NCBI RefSeq assembly: GCF_013385825.1
Contig: NZ_JACAPG010000014.1
Span: 533,159 to 597,158 of the forward strand
Source of the DNA: Pseudomonas reactans
GTDB lineage: Bacteria > Pseudomonadota > Gammaproteobacteria > Pseudomonadales > Pseudomonadaceae
Reading direction: 5' to 3'
DNA length: 64,000 nucleotides
Shown: positions 38,596 through 45,996 of the stretch, in pieces
How positions within the stretch are numbered: the stretch's first letter is position 1
How the letters are laid out: the number at the start of each line of letters is the position of its first letter
Notes under the pieces: generated by a model
What the model was told of the DNA's origin: nothing
Seen by the model: the letters and a program-made list of their open reading frames with translations, nothing else
Databases searched by the model: none
Position numbers and translations under genes: made by a program

Positions 38596-39247
38596 AGGAT
38601 TCGGCTTTAATTTTGACCACTTAAACGTCACAGCAGAAGATTGGTCTGTTATTAAGGCGTATGAAGGCAGAGAGCCGCACCCCCCTCAAGCATCAAAAGT
38701 AATTGACCTCAGCGAAGGCGTGATCGGCAGAAAAGCTTCAATCGAAACTCGATCAGCCTCGGGTCGCCGGGTAAATATGAGAGGGGCAAGGCGAGCTCTG
38801 GATTTAATGCTTGCCGATGTTGATAGCATGACTAAGAGCCGGCCGGATGACATCGCTCCAAAACCGAGCGATACTGAACACATGAGTGACATCAATCGCG
38901 AAGAACTGGACGCCAAATTATCCGCTGTTGAAGCGCGGATGGATCGTCGCATCGCCGATTTCCAAAGCGACATGCGCCAGGCTGTTAGTGACTTCCGACT
39001 GGAAATACAGCCTATCAAGGGCATGAAGGCGAATATCTGGTCAGCAACCGCTGTCATGGTTGGCACCATCGTCGCTGTAGTGGGGCTTTCTTTCACGGCA
39101 TTTGATTCTGGAAGAGAAACCTCAGAACTGGTGCAAGAGGCAAAACAGCAAACGACCGAAACTAGGAAGCTTCTTGAGCAAATACAAGCTCAGCAGAAAA
39201 GACTGGTTACACCGCCAGCGTCAGCACCACCATCTGCTAAAGAATGA
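38588..39247 (+). CDS. Membrane protein with coiled coil
   Basis: A 219-residue protein with a GTG start overlapping the preceding stop. The order is: soluble N-terminal part (1-95), coiled coil (about 100-145), one transmembrane helix (about 152-172, WSATAVMVGTIVAVVGLSFT), and a second coiled coil (about 178-205). The shape resembles DUF-type phage membrane anchors. Placed after CI, it might serve superinfection exclusion (inference). Confidence 0.65.
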   Translation: MSKGFGFNFDHLNVTAEDWSVIKAYEGREPHPPQASKVIDLSEGVIGRKASIETRSASGRRVNMRGARRALDLMLADVDSMTKSRPDDIAPKPSDTEHMSDINREELDAKLSAVEARMDRRIADFQSDMRQAVSDFRLEIQPIKGMKANIWSATAVMVGTIVAVVGLSFTAFDSGRETSELVQEAKQQTTETRKLLEQIQAQQKRLVTPPASAPPSAKE

Positions 39248-39250
39248 AAA

Positions 39251-39276
39251 GCCCGGCCCAGCGCCGGGCTTCTTGT
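39251..39276 (+). terminator. Terminator closing the CI-linked operon
   Basis: GCCCGGC-CCAGC-GCCGGGC followed by TTCTTGTTT, 3 bp after the stop codon at 39247. It ends the CI-direction transcript. Confidence 0.8.
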
Positions 39277-39384
39277 TTCTGATGGTTCTCAGTTCGCTCG
39301 CCGCTCATCTTCTTGACCTAGATTGACTCACATCATCAACGTAGCGGCATAATGCCATTGGAATTCGCTACGGAGGTTCGGGTT

Positions 39385-39597
39385 ATGAAAAATGCAATCT
39401 GGTACACAGCCCTTGCAATACCACCGATGATAGCGATTGCTGCATTTTCCCTTGAGAGCCGCTACACATATGGCATTCAGGATCGTGGACTTGCCAGACA
39501 TCGGAAAAAGTTCAGAACCATAGGAAGGGCTGCTGTAGTGGTTAGCATATTGGCGATTGCCGTTACGGCTATATTTCTGGCTCAGAATCCTCAATAG
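39385..39597 (+). CDS. Small two-helix membrane protein
   Basis: A 70-residue protein with two hydrophobic helices (residues about 3-20 and 48-66) separated by a basic loop. GGAGGTTCGGGTT stands before the ATG at 39385. It is followed by a plus-strand terminator at 39689. No family is recognised. Confidence 0.62.
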   Translation: MKNAIWYTALAIPPMIAIAAFSLESRYTYGIQDRGLARHRKKFRTIGRAAVVVSILAIAVTAIFLAQNPQ

Positions 39598-39660
39598 AGC
39601 GCCAAGCAGGGTTTCTTGTATCTGCCCTTTCACATTCTTTTCACAGCCGGGCGCCTATGG

Positions 39661-39957
39661 TTAATTCAGCTCCTCGTGAACACCCTTTAAGCCCGCTATC
39701 CCCCATCGCGGGCTTTTCTTTGTCTGCGATTTGCTCCTACATCTATCATCTTTGGAATCCGCGCTCAACGCCAAGGCCGTTCCGGCTTCCCGCACCATTC
39801 TTCTCCACTCATCTGAGCCAATGAGATTAGCTTTTTCCATGTCATCCGCTGATCGCAGAAGCTCGTTGTAACGATTCTCCGCCTCACCCACTTGATCTGG
39901 TTGAAGCAAAATATCTCGCCAGGCTTTCAGCGCCGCGACCCTCTGTCTGTTACTCAT
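39661..39957 (-). CDS. Small hypothetical protein overlapping a terminator
   Basis: A 98-residue, charged, helical protein (RVAALKAWRDILLQPDQVGE, then NRYNELLRSADDME). Its start overlaps the end of the DUF1652 gene by 8 bp. The last 20 codons run through a perfect plus-strand terminator (39689-39721), which is unusual for a coding sequence, so the true C-terminus or the gene itself is somewhat uncertain. Confidence 0.55.
   Translation of the reverse strand: MSNRQRVAALKAWRDILLQPDQVGEAENRYNELLRSADDMEKANLIGSDEWRRMVREAGTALALSADSKDDRCRSKSQTKKSPRWGIAGLKGVHEELN
39689..39721 (+). terminator. Terminator on plus strand inside a minus-strand gene end
   Basis: AAGCCCGC (39689-39696) and GCGGGCTT (39708-39715) with an 11-nt loop, followed by TTTTCTTT. 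It would end transcripts from the small membrane gene at 39385. Confidence 0.7.
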
Positions 39958-40225
39958 TCAGGTTTTCAACATAGGAGCCGTTTGGGGATAAGCGCATCTG
40001 CCTGAGAATTTCGAACTCATCTCGAATCTCTGCGATCAACTTAGCAATAGGCTCTCTCCCACTCAAAGTGGACGTCGGAGGTCCCAGTACTAATAGCTCT
40101 ACTAAGCCGGTCGCAGGGTCAAAGATTTTTATTTGAAGTGACCCGGACGGATCAATGTGGCAAGTGGAGGACAGCGGGAGTAATGCAGATTCAATTACGT
40201 GTCGAAGTTCCAGGGCAGATAGCAC
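39950..40225 (-). CDS. DUF1652 family protein
   Basis: A 91-residue protein with ELRHVIESALLPLSSTCHID, DPSGSLQIKIFDPATGLVEL and AKLIAEIRDEFEILRQM. This is the pattern of DUF1652, a family almost confined to Pseudomonas with no known function. The start is GTG after AAAGGAGCTGCC. A chromosomal-type family inside the immunity region suggests lysogenic conversion. Confidence 0.75.
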   Translation of the reverse strand: MLSALELRHVIESALLPLSSTCHIDPSGSLQIKIFDPATGLVELLVLGPPTSTLSGREPIAKLIAEIRDEFEILRQMRLSPNGSYVENLNE

Positions 40226-40467
40226 GGCAGCTCCTTTAAGCAGGAGCCAGCCAAGGCGCTCACACCTGTATCGGACATGAGCTTAGATTTCCAAGCTTAA
40301 GACGTTCATCCCAATACTGCTTGGCGAGATGGAGGTAATTCGACTCTACACCTAACAGGATCCACCGTTAGATCGATTAGGCATGTAGACCTCTGTCATC
40401 AACAGATCGCTTTACATCTGAGTCCTATCACTACCTGAGTAAGCCCGCTAAGGAGTGGGTCCATTAC

Positions 40468-40662
40468 TTATGACTGGAACCTCAGATCTTGGAAGGTACC
40501 GTTCTCGTTGTGAACCTTCACTGAGGCAGCCTTGCCCGCGATGAGTGGAGCAGCCATCTTCACCAGGCCTTCTTTCGTAGGCGCCTCAGCAAGCGGCTTA
40601 ACCGAGCCACTCCTAAACAAGCCCCAGCCCATTTTCGTTTTGATGATCTTGTACGAGTTCAT
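40468..40662 (-). CDS. DUF2188-like small protein
   Basis: A 64-residue protein with the DUF2188 layout: a strand YKIIKTKMGWGLFRSG, a helix around TKEGLVKMAAPLIAG, and a strand ASVKVHNENGTFQDLRF. Function of the family is unknown. ATG at 40662 has a weak GGATG upstream; an in-frame ATG four codons earlier is possible. The 242 bp between this gene and the DUF1652 gene hold nothing I can identify. Confidence 0.62.
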   Translation of the reverse strand: MNSYKIIKTKMGWGLFRSGSVKPLAEAPTKEGLVKMAAPLIAGKAASVKVHNENGTFQDLRFQS

Positions 40663-40785
40663 GGGCGCATCCATTCGATCTGAGCCGAAAGCGTAGTCGC
40701 GATTGATGAATTGTGCGCACTCCCGCTTTATGGTGGCTGTACGCCACGAATGGTAAAGTGCGGGCTCAATTATGGGATGGATCCA

Positions 40786-41013
40786 ATGAAAGAGATTACC
40801 CAGCGTCTACGTGGAGAGCGTAAGCGCCTCGGCCTCACTCAGGAAGAGCTTGCGATCATAGGCGGCGTGAAGGTGAACGCCCAGAGCATTTACGAGCGAG
40901 GGGTTCGAGTACCGAATGCGATCTACCTTGCAAACATCGCCAAGGCTGGCGTGGACGTGCTTTATGTTGTGACCGGCAAGCAAACACCCTGTACTGCAAC
41001 GCATAAAGCCTAG
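40786..41013 (+). CDS. XRE-family HTH regulator next to PL
   Basis: A 75-residue Cro/C1-type HTH protein (ITQRLRGERKRLGLTQEELA, then KVNAQSIYERG). It differs from both CI and Cro in sequence. It lies just upstream of PL and is separated from it by a strong terminator. It may be a second lysis-lysogeny switch or a regulator of a nearby cassette. GGGATGGATCCA precedes the ATG at 40786; an in-frame ATG is present three codons earlier. Confidence 0.8.
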   Translation: MKEITQRLRGERKRLGLTQEELAIIGGVKVNAQSIYERGVRVPNAIYLANIAKAGVDVLYVVTGKQTPCTATHKA

Positions 41014-41038
41014 GCCACCCACCCCGACCTGAATCCAG

Positions 41039-41063
41039 AGCCCGCCGCTGAGCGGGCTTTTTT
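41039..41063 (+). terminator. Terminator between XRE regulator and PL
   Basis: AGCCCGC-CGCTGA-GCGGGCT followed by six T. It insulates PL from the upstream gene. Confidence 0.85.
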
Positions 41064-41082
41064 GTGTCTGACGAAAAATAAT

Positions 41083-41123
41083 TAGGCATGCCTATTGACG
41101 GCAAAAGAAGGAATGCCTAATGT
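41083..41123 (+). promoter_or_regulatory. PL promoter with two immunity operators
   Basis: TTGACG (41095-41100), 17 bp and TAATGT (41118-41123). The perfect palindrome TAGGCATGCCTA (41083-41094) abuts the -35, and AGGAATGCCTAAT (41109-41121) overlaps the -10. Sequence and spacing copy those of PR at 36689-36730, so CI should control both. Confidence 0.82.
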
Positions 41124-41461
41124 TCACTCATCGCAGCGACTTACGAGGGACTGCGAAGGGCCTCACAGCCCGACGCTCTTTAACAACATGCGCCATACAC
41201 GATTACCCGGCTCAGGCTGGGAGGTCAGCCCCGGCTATCACCTGTGGGGCGAGAGGAAGTCAGGTGAACAAAACGCGCTGCCACTACTGGTGACCGGCGA
41301 CAGACAGGCCCGAAAGCCTGCCAACGATGGGATACCCCATACGGCTGTCGAGGTGTTGACCGAACTGGCGAATGACCTGGTAAGCGGCGCGGGAAACACC
41401 CACAGATTTACTGATGCCGCTTCTATGAGGCGGCATTGGAAATCAACGGGAGATAGCAGCA
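41124..41461 (+). other. PL leader with boxA-like antitermination site
   Basis: A 338-bp stretch with no convincing gene. GCTCTTTAACAA at 41175-41186 matches the boxA consensus of rrn and phage nut sites and lies about 45 nt after the expected PL start. A GC-rich inverted region (CCGGCT...AGCCCCGG) follows at about 41212-41238 and could be a boxB-like hairpin. An open frame at 41095 has no ribosome site and is rejected. Confidence 0.6.
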
Positions 41462-41575
41462 ATGACCAGAGAAGAGGCTTACGCAGAGATTGGGAGGCTG
41501 GCAGCAGAGTACGCGCTGATCGCACAGGCATTCGGCGGGGGTGATAACGGTGGTTCACCCCGACACGCAACGTGA
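41462..41575 (+). CDS. Small early protein (37 residues)
   Basis: MTREEAYAEIGRLAAEYALI opens a 37-codon frame after GGGAGATAGCAGCA. It is helical at first, then Gly-rich. It overlaps the next small frame by 35 bp. Short early proteins of this kind are common after PL. Function unknown. Confidence 0.5.
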   Translation: MTREEAYAEIGRLAAEYALIAQAFGGGDNGGSPRHAT

Positions 41576-41687
41576 ACACGGGATTGAGGCCAAGTGCTTG
41601 TATATGGCCGGACAGGGGCCTTGCCCAGAGGGCAAGCAAGAAGTTGTAGCAACCAAACCTGGCCAGCAAGAAATGTTTGCAGCATGA
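41541..41687 (+). CDS. Small early protein (48 residues), GTG start
   Basis: A frame from GTG at 41541 (or GTG at 41550) to TGA at 41687, with IEAKCLYMAGQGPCPEGKQE and ending EMFAA. It has two Cys that could bind metal. Ribosome site GCGGGG. Low but real support from position in a compact early operon. Confidence 0.45.
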   Translation: MITVVHPDTQREHGIEAKCLYMAGQGPCPEGKQEVVATKPGQQEMFAA

Positions 41688-41751
41688 CGGACCTTTTCAC
41701 TGATGCCCATCCAGAGCGGTGGGCATCGGGAAAACAACCGAGGGCAAGACA

Positions 41752-41982
41752 ATGACACAAACATTTGAACAGGGCTGGGCTGCTCGCTCGTTCGGAGAGC
41801 AGTTCCCAGGCATGGATGCTAAAGATGCTGAGCGCCTGGACCGCCTGAATCATGCGATCACAGACCTGTACATGGCCGACATGCTGACGGATAGCCAAAT
41901 CAAGGCTATCCGGGAGAAGAAGATGCCCAAAGCCGTCAGCAAGGCGGTGGCGAGGATGAAGGCAAGCGCTACGTCAGCCTGA
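41752..41982 (+). CDS. Small early hypothetical protein
   Basis: A 76-residue protein (MTQTFEQGWAARSFGEQFPG, then DRLNHAITDLYMADMLTDSQ). It is helical, basic at the C-terminus, and starts after AGGGCAAGACA. A GATGCCCA/TGGGCATC inverted repeat lies just upstream (41702-41727). Function unknown. Confidence 0.6.
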   Translation: MTQTFEQGWAARSFGEQFPGMDAKDAERLDRLNHAITDLYMADMLTDSQIKAIREKKMPKAVSKAVARMKASATSA

Positions 41983-42465
41983 CGCAAACTGCCCGAGGCC
42001 CTGGTACTCCCCAGCACCAGGCTGCATCGGACTGCTCTCCACCTTTCACGGCAGGCTTGAGATTGTTCAAGAACCTCCACCGAAAGCCTGAGAGCAGTCC
42101 GATGCGGACGAAATCGCGGCCTATAACCGCCCACCTGCATCACCGCAACACAGCAGATGAATGCCCGGGCTGACGGGCCTCACGTACGGGAAAACACCCC
42201 TGATGTAGTTCAGGGATCGGATGCGAACGCATAGTCCGCCAGTAACGGCGGAACGGTCAGACCCGCTTGATGCTAGTGAACTGACACTTACAGATCGTTA
42301 AACGTAGGCAGGTTTGAGTCCTGTCATGCCGGGATCAGCTCCGGCCATCTGCCCCCTTCCCCACCTCTATTACGTCAGCACTCCTCCCCCGCGCCCATCG
42401 GCAACCAGCGGGAGGCATGAGTGTTGACGAATACAGGTGAACAACCCGCCACATTGGAGGCGACC
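41983..42465. other. Gene-free region with large inverted repeat
   Basis: A 483-bp stretch without a credible gene inside the PL operon. It contains the 16-bp inverted repeat at 42024-42105, GCCCGGGCTGACGGGC near 42156, and a T-loop-like GGTTTGAGTCC near 42319. The amount of self-complementarity suggests a structured RNA leader, but no known class fits. Confidence 0.5.
42024..42105. repeat. 16-bp perfect inverted repeat with nested stems
   Basis: GCATCGGACTGCTCTC at 42024-42039 and its exact complement at 42090-42105. Inside the 50-nt loop are AGGCTT/AAGCCT (42053-42058/42084-42089) and CTTGA/TCAAG (42056-42060/42067-42071). No T-run follows. Confidence 0.8.
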
Positions 42466-42903
42466 ATGAACACAGCATTGAAGATATGCCAGGAGCGTTT
42501 CGACGCTCAGTTGCCTCCAGAGGTGAGCGGTAGCGACGAGGTGACGGACTGGCTTGAGCATTCGGCGGAGCGCCTGGTGTGTGGCGTCGATATCAAGTGG
42601 AAGCGCCGCCACGGCAAGCCGCAAGTGGTGACGTTCGACCGGTTCTGCACGGTGCTGCAGGGCCACCTGAACCAGCGCCAGATCGACGGCCTGGATCAGC
42701 GCGATTCATTTGCCCGCCTGCTGCTGTCGGCAATGCTTGGCAGCCAGAGCGATGCCCGGTCCCACGCCGCAGACCTGCTGGGCCAGCAACGCCCCATTGA
42801 GGCGGTCGAGAAGATCGCTATCGCGCTGCTCAGGCCATACGCCGAAGACGCTATAGCGGCGGAACGGGAAGAGCGCGAAGACGATGTGGATGCCGACTTA
42901 TGA
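42466..42903 (+). CDS. Early hypothetical protein
   Basis: A 145-residue, acidic, helical protein (MNTALKICQERFDAQLPPEV at the start) with GGAGGCGACC before the ATG. Segments include DIKWKRRHGKPQVVTFDRFC and then VLQGHLNQRQIDGLDQRD. It overlaps the next gene as ATGA. Frequent in Pseudomonas phage early regions as far as I recall, with unknown function. Confidence 0.68.
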   Translation: MNTALKICQERFDAQLPPEVSGSDEVTDWLEHSAERLVCGVDIKWKRRHGKPQVVTFDRFCTVLQGHLNQRQIDGLDQRDSFARLLLSAMLGSQSDARSHAADLLGQQRPIEAVEKIAIALLRPYAEDAIAAEREEREDDVDADL

Positions 42904-43085
42904 GCGCTCACATCCTCATCGACGAAGCGCTTGAAAGCCTCATGCATGCAGCAAGCACGCGAGAGGAGGCCGTGATTGTTCAGCGGATGATCGCCCAGTT
43001 CTTGATTGACGAAACGATCACCCTCAAGGAATTCGACCACTACTGCGCACGCCTCAACAAGGTTTCGCGCAAGGAGGCAGCGTGA
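42900..43085 (+). CDS. Small early hypothetical protein
   Basis: A 61-residue helical protein (MSAHILIDEALESLMHAAST), translationally coupled at both ends (ATGA with the gene before, GTGA with the gene after). Function unknown. Confidence 0.62.
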   Translation: MSAHILIDEALESLMHAASTREEAVIVQRMIAQFLIDETITLKEFDHYCARLNKVSRKEAA

Positions 43086-43273
43086 CAACAGCACCGGTTA
43101 AATCATTGATCGACGAGCAGCTCGAAGACATCAGCGCTCACAACCTGCGCGAGGCCTACAGCCTGGCAGAGCGCCGCGGCTTCTACGGTGCCCCAATTGA
43201 GCAATACGCAGAACCTGGTTACGGCGGTCGCGTCCTCCAGGTCCTGCGCTATAGGGTTGAGCAGCAGAGTTGA
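43082..43273 (+). CDS. Small early hypothetical protein, GTG start
   Basis: A 63-residue protein (KSLIDEQLEDISAHNLREAY, then RRGFYGAPIEQ). The start is GTG overlapping the previous stop. It ends exactly one base before the stop of the convergent L36-like gene. Function unknown. Confidence 0.6.
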   Translation: MTTAPVKSLIDEQLEDISAHNLREAYSLAERRGFYGAPIEQYAEPGYGGRVLQVLRYRVEQQS

Positions 43274-43429
43274 TCAACCTTTCCCTTTGTTCTTGTTCTT
43301 CGCACTGCCCTGCCGCGCTTTGAATTTCGGATTGGATTTGCAGATCACGTAGATCCGGCCCCGGCGCATCACGATCTGGCAGTCGCGGTGACGGTTTTTC
43401 GCTTCTTTCAGTGAGGACAGCACTTTCAT
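43274..43429 (-). CDS. Ribosomal protein L36, zinc-independent (type B) form
   Basis: A 51-residue protein, beginning MKVLSSLKEAKNRHRDCQIV with RRGRIYVICKSNPKFKARQG following: a clear bL36 sequence. Only Cys17 and Cys30 remain of the four zinc ligands of the C+ form; the first Cys and the His (Phe35 here) are missing, as in YkgO-type paralogues used under zinc starvation. AGGAG precedes the ATG by 8 nt. It is transcribed against the early operon. The C-terminus has an extra Lys/Asn-rich tail. It would replace host L36 in the 50S subunit (inference). Confidence 0.85.
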   Translation of the reverse strand: MKVLSSLKEAKNRHRDCQIVMRRGRIYVICKSNPKFKARQGSAKNKNKGKG

Positions 43430-43552
43430 AGGTGAGGCTCCTTGCATTGAGTTGAAATGTTATTACGTATCTTAAATGCGAATAAGAACGTTTATCAACT
43501 CTTATTTCCCCTACCCCTTTCATCGCTGCGAACATCGCGGCAAGGAATCCCC

Positions 43553-44371
43553 ATGTCCGCAGTAATGAAGCAGGACGACAACACGCCCGCAATGTCGGAG
43601 GCCGCGCTCGTTGAAGTGTTGAGCAGCAGCCTCTATCCCGGCGCAGAAAAGAACTCTGTAGTGATGGTGTTGGCTTACTGCCAGGCGGCGCACCTGGACC
43701 CAATGTTGAAGCCGGTGCACATCGTTCCTATCTGGAACTCCAAGACGAAAAAGATTCAGGACACGGTGATGCCAGGCATCGGCCTGTACCGCATTCAGGC
43801 GGCGCGCACCGGCCAATACGCCGGGATCAGCGAACCAGAATATGGCCCCCCAGTGACTGCGAAGTTGAGCGGTGTAGAAGTCACGTATCCCGAATGGTGT
43901 CGTGTGACAGTCAAGCGGCAGATGAGCAACGGCCTGGTTGCCGAGTACACGGCCAACGAGCGCTGGATTGAAAACTACGCAACAGCCAGCAAGGACACTG
44001 CGGCGCCCAACGCCATGTGGAAGCGCCGAGCATTTGCCCAGCTCGCCAAATGCGCCGAGGCCCAGGCCCTGCGCAAAGCTTTCCCTGAAGTTGGATCAGC
44101 GCCAACGGCCGACGAGATGGAAGGCAAAGCGTTCGAGGAGCCGGCGCGCGATGTCAGCCCACGACAGCAAGCCCAGCCTGAACCGGAAGCGCTGCCCGCC
44201 TACTCCGACGACCTACTGACCGAGAACATCGCGAAGTGGCAACCGCTGATCGATTCGAACCGAACCAGCCCTGAACACCTCATTGCGACCATCAGCAGCA
44301 AGTACACGCTGAGCCCGGCGCAGATTGAAAAAATCACCAACCTAAAAGCCCTCGATGGAGACGCAGCATGA
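43553..44371 (+). CDS. RecT/Bet-family single-strand annealing protein
   Basis: A 272-residue protein of the phage Bet family. It has LAYCQAAHLDPMLKPVHIVP, then DTVMPGIGLYRIQAARTGQY and WKRRAFAQLAKCAEAQALRK, all conserved blocks of these annealases. It pairs complementary single strands during phage recombination. The C-terminal third is variable and acidic. CAAGGAATCCCC precedes the ATG. The stop overlaps the exonuclease start as ATGA, the usual two-gene Red-like operon. Confidence 0.92.
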   Translation: MSAVMKQDDNTPAMSEAALVEVLSSSLYPGAEKNSVVMVLAYCQAAHLDPMLKPVHIVPIWNSKTKKIQDTVMPGIGLYRIQAARTGQYAGISEPEYGPPVTAKLSGVEVTYPEWCRVTVKRQMSNGLVAEYTANERWIENYATASKDTAAPNAMWKRRAFAQLAKCAEAQALRKAFPEVGSAPTADEMEGKAFEEPARDVSPRQQAQPEPEALPAYSDDLLTENIAKWQPLIDSNRTSPEHLIATISSKYTLSPAQIEKITNLKALDGDAA

Positions 44372-45996
44372 AAATTCACAACGTAGCTCAAGGCTCCGCC
44401 GAGTGGCTTGCCCTCCGCGCTCAGTACCGCACCGCTTCAGAAGCACCAGCAATGATGGGCGCCTCGAAGTACCAATCCCGCACCGACCTGCTGATCGCCA
44501 AGAAGACGGGCATCACGCCAGACGTCACACCTTCTCAGCAGTTTGTCTTCGACAAGGGACATGCAACCGAAGCCCTGGCGCGCCCACTGACCGAGGCATT
44601 GATCGGCGAAGAGCTTTATCCGATCGTTGCTACCGAGGGCAACCTGCTCGCCTCCATGGACGGCGCCACGATGCTCGGGGAGACACTGTTCGAGCACAAA
44701 CTGTGGAATGAGTCGGTCGTGGCCCAGGTGAAAGCCGGCGACCTTGCTCCGCATTACTACTGGCAGCTTGAGCAGCAACTGCTGGTGAGCGGCGCTGAGC
44801 GGGTCATCTTTGTTTGCTCGGACGGCACGCCGGAGAACTTCGTGCACATGGAGTACCGGCCCGTCGGCGGGCGCGCGGCCCAGTTGATCGAAGGCTGGAA
44901 ACAGTTCGAGGTGGACCTGGCCAACTTCGAGATGGCCGACGCGCCTTCAATCGTCGTCGGCAAGGCACCTGATGAGCTGCCAGCGCTGCGTATCGAGCTG
45001 ACCGGCATGGTTACCGCCAGCAACCTGAAGGTGTTTGAAGATTCGGCGCTGGCCGTCATCGACTCGGTGAAAACCACGCTCTCCACCGACCAGGACTTCG
45101 CCGATGCGAAGAAGGCGGTCAAGTGGTGCGGTGATGTCGAAGAGGCCGTGTCGGTCGCCAAAAAACAGGCCCTGTCGCAGACCCAAAGCATCGACGAGCT
45201 GTTTTCGTCGCTGGATCGCATCAGTGCCCATGCTCGCGAGACTCGACTGAAAGTCGACAAGCTGGTGAAGGCTCAAGAGCTGCTGGTGAAGACCAACATC
45301 AAGCAAAAAGCCGAGCTGGCGCTGGCGGATCACATCGCCGCCATCAACAAGACGCTGGGCAAAGTCACGCTGCCTCATGTCGTTTCGGACTTCGCCGGCG
45401 CCATGAAGAACAAGCGGACCATCGCCAGTCTTCAGGACGCGGTAGATACCGAGCTGGCCCGCGCGAAGATCGATGCAAGTCAGGCGGCGGACAGTATTCG
45501 CTTGAACCTGACTAGTCTGGCGGAGCTCGCCGTTGATCATGCCTTCCTGTTCAGTGACGTGCAGCAACTGGTTACCAAGGCCAATGATGACCTTGTGACG
45601 CTGATCAAATTCCGAATCTCCGAACACCAGAAGGCGGAGCAGGCAAAGGCCGACGCGAAGCGCATCGCCGAAGAGCAGGAAGCCCAGCGACTGGCAGCCA
45701 TCAAGCCAGAGCCAGTCGTGGAGAAAGCGGCGGCGCCCGAGCCTGTCCGCGCCACGCCAGTTCAGACAACGGCACCCGTCGCCCAGGCTACAAAGCCAGT
45801 AACGAGCCACGTGGTCGAGCAGGTAGCGCTGCAGGCCAACGTGACAGACTTCGAGGCCTTGGTGAAAGCCGTGGCATATGGTCAGGCGCCGATCACTGTC
45901 CTCCTGGTCAATTGGGAAGCGCTCGACGCGATGGTCGCGGCGCAGGGATCCACCTTCAGCATGGCCGGGGTGACGCTGGCCAAGGCGGCAGCATGA
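44368..45996 (+). CDS. YqaJ-type exonuclease with long C-terminal extension
   Basis: A 542-residue protein. The N-terminal YqaJ viral recombinase domain (about 1-210) has GSAEWLALRAQYRTASEAPA, the conserved Gly-His-Glu-type segment FDKGHATEALARP, SMDGATM, and LFEHKLWN (E-x-K), so the PD-(D/E)XK site is complete. The remaining 330 residues are helical and coiled coil (DUF1351-like in appearance) with a Pro/Ala/Thr-rich linker. Most YqaJ proteins are about half as long. It resects DNA ends for the annealase encoded just before it. Confidence 0.87.
   Translation: MKIHNVAQGSAEWLALRAQYRTASEAPAMMGASKYQSRTDLLIAKKTGITPDVTPSQQFVFDKGHATEALARPLTEALIGEELYPIVATEGNLLASMDGATMLGETLFEHKLWNESVVAQVKAGDLAPHYYWQLEQQLLVSGAERVIFVCSDGTPENFVHMEYRPVGGRAAQLIEGWKQFEVDLANFEMADAPSIVVGKAPDELPALRIELTGMVTASNLKVFEDSALAVIDSVKTTLSTDQDFADAKKAVKWCGDVEEAVSVAKKQALSQTQSIDELFSSLDRISAHARETRLKVDKLVKAQELLVKTNIKQKAELALADHIAAINKTLGKVTLPHVVSDFAGAMKNKRTIASLQDAVDTELARAKIDASQAADSIRLNLTSLAELAVDHAFLFSDVQQLVTKANDDLVTLIKFRISEHQKAEQAKADAKRIAEEQEAQRLAAIKPEPVVEKAAAPEPVRATPVQTTAPVAQATKPVTSHVVEQVALQANVTDFEALVKAVAYGQAPITVLLVNWEALDAMVAAQGSTFSMAGVTLAKAAA

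Noticed and set aside
41095..41544. 149-codon open frame after PL
   Set aside because: It begins inside the promoter, lacks a ribosome site and has random composition; the boxA and leader reading explain the region better.
42190..42345. tRNA-like pieces: GTAGTTCAG and GGTTTGAGTCC
   Set aside because: A D-arm-like and a T-arm-like piece are present, but no 7-bp acceptor stem and no anticodon arm can be formed with them.
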